Source: CAWAND01 sp963783335 (GTDB taxonomy: Bacteria; Chloroflexota; Anaerolineae; Anaerolineales; E44-bin32). Taken from it: a DNA stretch of 64,000 nucleotides. This document shows positions 62,204 through 64,000 of the stretch, in pieces (position 1 is the first letter of the stretch; each line of letters begins with the position of its first letter). The position numbers were made by a program, and so were the translations under genes. The notes under the pieces are model-generated. The model was not told the DNA's origin, made no database searches, and saw nothing but the letters and a program-made list of their open reading frames with translations. The stretch is taken from contig CAWAND010000009.1 in the NCBI GenBank assembly GCA_963783335.1, positions 1-64,000 of the forward strand. Direction: 5' to 3'.

Positions 62204-64000
62204 ATGGCGTCGGAACGCGCTGCTCGACTGGCCAAAGCACTGGCAGGGTTGGCCTTGGGGGGCATGGCCGTTGGTGTTCTCGGCGGCCTGACGGCTGTCG
62301 TCGGCACGGAAACCCTGTTCCCATATCTCATCCATCTGGCACTTGTCCCTGTATCTGCCACAGCCTTCGCCCTTCTGGGGGCTCTCGTGGCATCCAACAG
62401 GCCGCGTAACGCCATCGGGTGGCTATTTCTGGCTGCCAGCCTTTGCTACGGATTTCAAACTCTGGCTGTGGCGGGGTCGTTGGTCATTCCAGGCCAATTG
62501 CAGCTTCCTGTGCGCACCCTGTCCTGGCTTTCCGGTTGGCTGTGGTTGCCCGCTGTCACGCTCCCGACGAGCTATCTGTTCCTGCTCTTCCCCGACGGCC
62601 ACCTTCCGACAAGGCGCTGGAGACTGGTTGGCTGGCTGACCGGGATTGGCCTGGGTGGGCTGATTCTTGCCATTGTTCTTCATCCGGGCCCTCTGCCCGA
62701 ACTCGGCGTGGACAACGCCAATCCCTTCGGCCTGCAACCTCTCATCTCTCTGCTCAACACATTCCTTCAGATCAGCGAAACGGTGCTTGTCTTGGGGATG
62801 CTCGGCTGTCTGGCCGCTTTCGTCCAACGGTACCGGCGGGCGCAGGGCGCCGACCGGCAGCAGCTGAAATGGCTCGCCTATGCCGGATGGTTGACGCTGG
62901 CGGCCTTCACGGCTGCCACGGTGCTGTGGGTCCTGGCGCCCAACGATCTGGTCAGCCTGCAAATCGGCACCAATCTCACCGGGTTGGCGGTGTTGGCCAT
63001 TGCCGGAGCGGCTGCAATTGCCATCCTTCAGCATCGGTTGTACGACATCAATATCCTGATCAACCGCACGCTGGTCTTCTCTTTGGTCACGGTGAGTGTG
63101 GCAGCCTTGTACGCGCTGGCGGTCGGGATTTCCAGCGTGGCGGTGCGTTTCAGCCCGCTGATTCCGAGCCTGGTGCTGACGGTTGTCATCGCTGCCCTGC
63201 TCTTCAAACGCGCCCGCGATGCGGTGCAGGACCTGGCCGACAATTGGACTCAACGTCTGTTTCCGGGCTGGCATGGCGCGGATCGGGGCAGGGTCGAAGA
63301 CACAACTGATCTGGATGCTGAGAGCGTTCTTCCGGCTTGGACGGCTTGGCCCAAACCCTGGCGGCGAGCAGCCTCGACAACATGGATGGCCGTCGCCGTC
63401 GTGACGGTTCTGATTGTGGTTGTTTCGGTGCCGGGCTACATGATGGGCATTGGCCAAGGCCCACAAGATGTGACCGCCGACATCAGCGGGGCCAGATCGA
63501 TGCTGCTCGGGTTCGACATCTTCGGTCGGCTGGCCTCGCTGGTCTCCGTGTCGTTGTCTTTCGGACTTGCCTACCTGCTTTTTCGGCGTCGGGAAACCCA
63601 CCCGATGGCTTTGTTCACCTCCTTCTACCTGCTGGTCTTCGCGGCGGGCCTTTCGGGCCCGGCGGAAGCCGCCGCGCGTGTGCTCGGTCTGTCGTCAGAG
63701 CTGGTTCTCAAGTTTGAGGCTATCCTCACCGCCGCCCCAACTCTCATGTTCCTATACATCTTTCCAACGGGCCGGTTTGTTCCACGTTGGACGAAGTATC
63801 CGGCAGCCGTCGCCATCGCGCTTACTCCCACGCTATTCTGGCTGCCAGCCGCCACGGGGTCGGTCATGGGGGACCCCAAGTATTGGCCCCATATCGGCAT
63901 ATGGACCGTCTTGGTGGTGTCCGGGGTCTTTGCCCAGTGGCGGAGGTACAAGCTGGCCGCGAATCCGGTGGAACGGCAGCAGATTCGGCTGGCGGTTGGG
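62204..64000 (+). CDS. Large multi-pass membrane protein, C-terminus beyond the window
   Basis: The frame is open from ATG 62204 (GGGAGG upstream) to the end of the window, 599 codons. Two similar membrane modules are present. The first has about eight helices, with the cytoplasmic TRRWRLVGWL and the segment YDINILINRTLVFSLVTVSV, a pattern seen in Chloroflexota sensor kinases. A hydrophilic linker (NWTQRLFPGWHGADRGRVED) leads to the second, which repeats the PTGRFVPRWTKYPAA loop. The missing C-terminus could hold a kinase, GAF or other output domain. There is no frame break within the visible part. Confidence 0.8.
   Translation, partial: MASERAARLAKALAGLALGGMAVGVLGGLTAVVGTETLFPYLIHLALVPVSATAFALLGALVASNRPRNAIGWLFLAASLCYGFQTLAVAGSLVIPGQLQLPVRTLSWLSGWLWLPAVTLPTSYLFLLFPDGHLPTRRWRLVGWLTGIGLGGLILAIVLHPGPLPELGVDNANPFGLQPLISLLNTFLQISETVLVLGMLGCLAAFVQRYRRAQGADRQQLKWLAYAGWLTLAAFTAATVLWVLAPNDLVSLQIGTNLTGLAVLAIAGAAAIAILQHRLYDINILINRTLVFSLVTVSVAALYALAVGISSVAVRFSPLIPSLVLTVVIAALLFKRARDAVQDLADNWTQRLFPGWHGADRGRVEDTTDLDAESVLPAWTAWPKPWRRAASTTWMAVAVVTVLIVVVSVPGYMMGIGQGPQDVTADISGARSMLLGFDIFGRLASLVSVSLSFGLAYLLFRRRETHPMALFTSFYLLVFAAGLSGPAEAAARVLGLSSELVLKFEAILTAAPTLMFLYIFPTGRFVPRWTKYPAAVAIALTPTLFWLPAATGSVMGDPKYWPHIGIWTVLVVSGVFAQWRRYKLAANPVERQQIRLAVG

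Noticed and set aside
1..64000. Mobile elements, CRISPR arrays, phage genes and replication origins
   Set aside because: I saw no transposase, integrase, regularly spaced repeats, terminal repeats or DnaA-box clusters in the window.

Overview
The window is a GC-rich chromosomal segment (about 60% G+C by eye), densely packed with housekeeping, signalling and energy genes. I see no insertion sequence, phage gene, CRISPR array or plasmid function. The gene mix suggests Chloroflexota, probably an Anaerolineae-like lineage, and most likely an environmental or metagenome-derived assembly. The pointers are a class III cyclase with STAND ATPase and TPR modules, GAF histidine kinases of the DosS type, a YyaL-type thioredoxin protein, pyruvate:ferredoxin oxidoreductase beside a KorABCD-type enzyme, an MshA-like glycosyltransferase, TTG and GTG starts, and no outer-membrane genes. 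This assignment is inference; there is no rRNA or other phylogenetic marker.

Layout. 1-4.2 kb: two tandem MFS exporters on the minus strand, then glmS behind a leader with the core of a glmS ribozyme. 4.4-13.2 kb: a signalling array made of a cyclase-ATPase, three TPR proteins of almost equal length joined by 4-base overlaps, and a histidine kinase with a cyclic-nucleotide-binding domain. 13.2-19.4 kb: universal stress protein, Na/Pi-like transporter, YyaL, VanZ, ScpA, zinc-ribbon protein and thioredoxin. 19.4-21.9 kb: fabF-fabH. 22-25 kb: SDR, GNAT and an enolase-superfamily enzyme (OSBS or N-succinylamino acid racemase). 25-26.9 kb: VTT membrane protein, cyclophilin, uridine kinase and tRNA-Thr. 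26.9-32 kb: glycosyltransferase, YdcF, GH15 and aldo/keto reductase. 32-45.4 kb: a low-oxygen or fermentation block with aldehyde dehydrogenase, stress protein, CBS proteins, DosS/DosR-like pair, alanine dehydrogenase, CoA-transferase and PFOR. 45.5-50.7 kb: ZIP transporter, a kor operon carrying an inserted GyrI-like gene, and an orphan NuoC-like gene. 51.2-55.7 kb: aminotransferase and a Met/Gly-rich envelope module with an OmpR/BaeS-type two-component system. 55.7-57.1 kb: a candidate small RNA and plsY. 57.5-64 kb: three tandem membrane-anchored dihaem cytochromes c, a DUF2269-like protein with an overlapping 29-residue membrane peptide, a BNR-repeat protein and a truncated multi-pass membrane protein.

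How the parts may work together. A cyclase operon ends in a kinase with a cNMP domain. Three perfect TGTGA-N6-TCACA palindromes and two weaker ones lie between genes, upstream of or near aldehyde dehydrogenase, a stress protein, the kor operon, a CBS gene and the candidate small RNA. This suggests a CRP/FNR-family regulon linked to redox or energy state.

Data quality. Six genes carry seven frame breaks. Each is repaired by removing one base from a run of two or three identical bases, and the tRNA shows the same kind of extra base. This looks like homopolymer over-calling rather than gene decay. Broken genes are therefore listed as single CDS spans, with the break position given.
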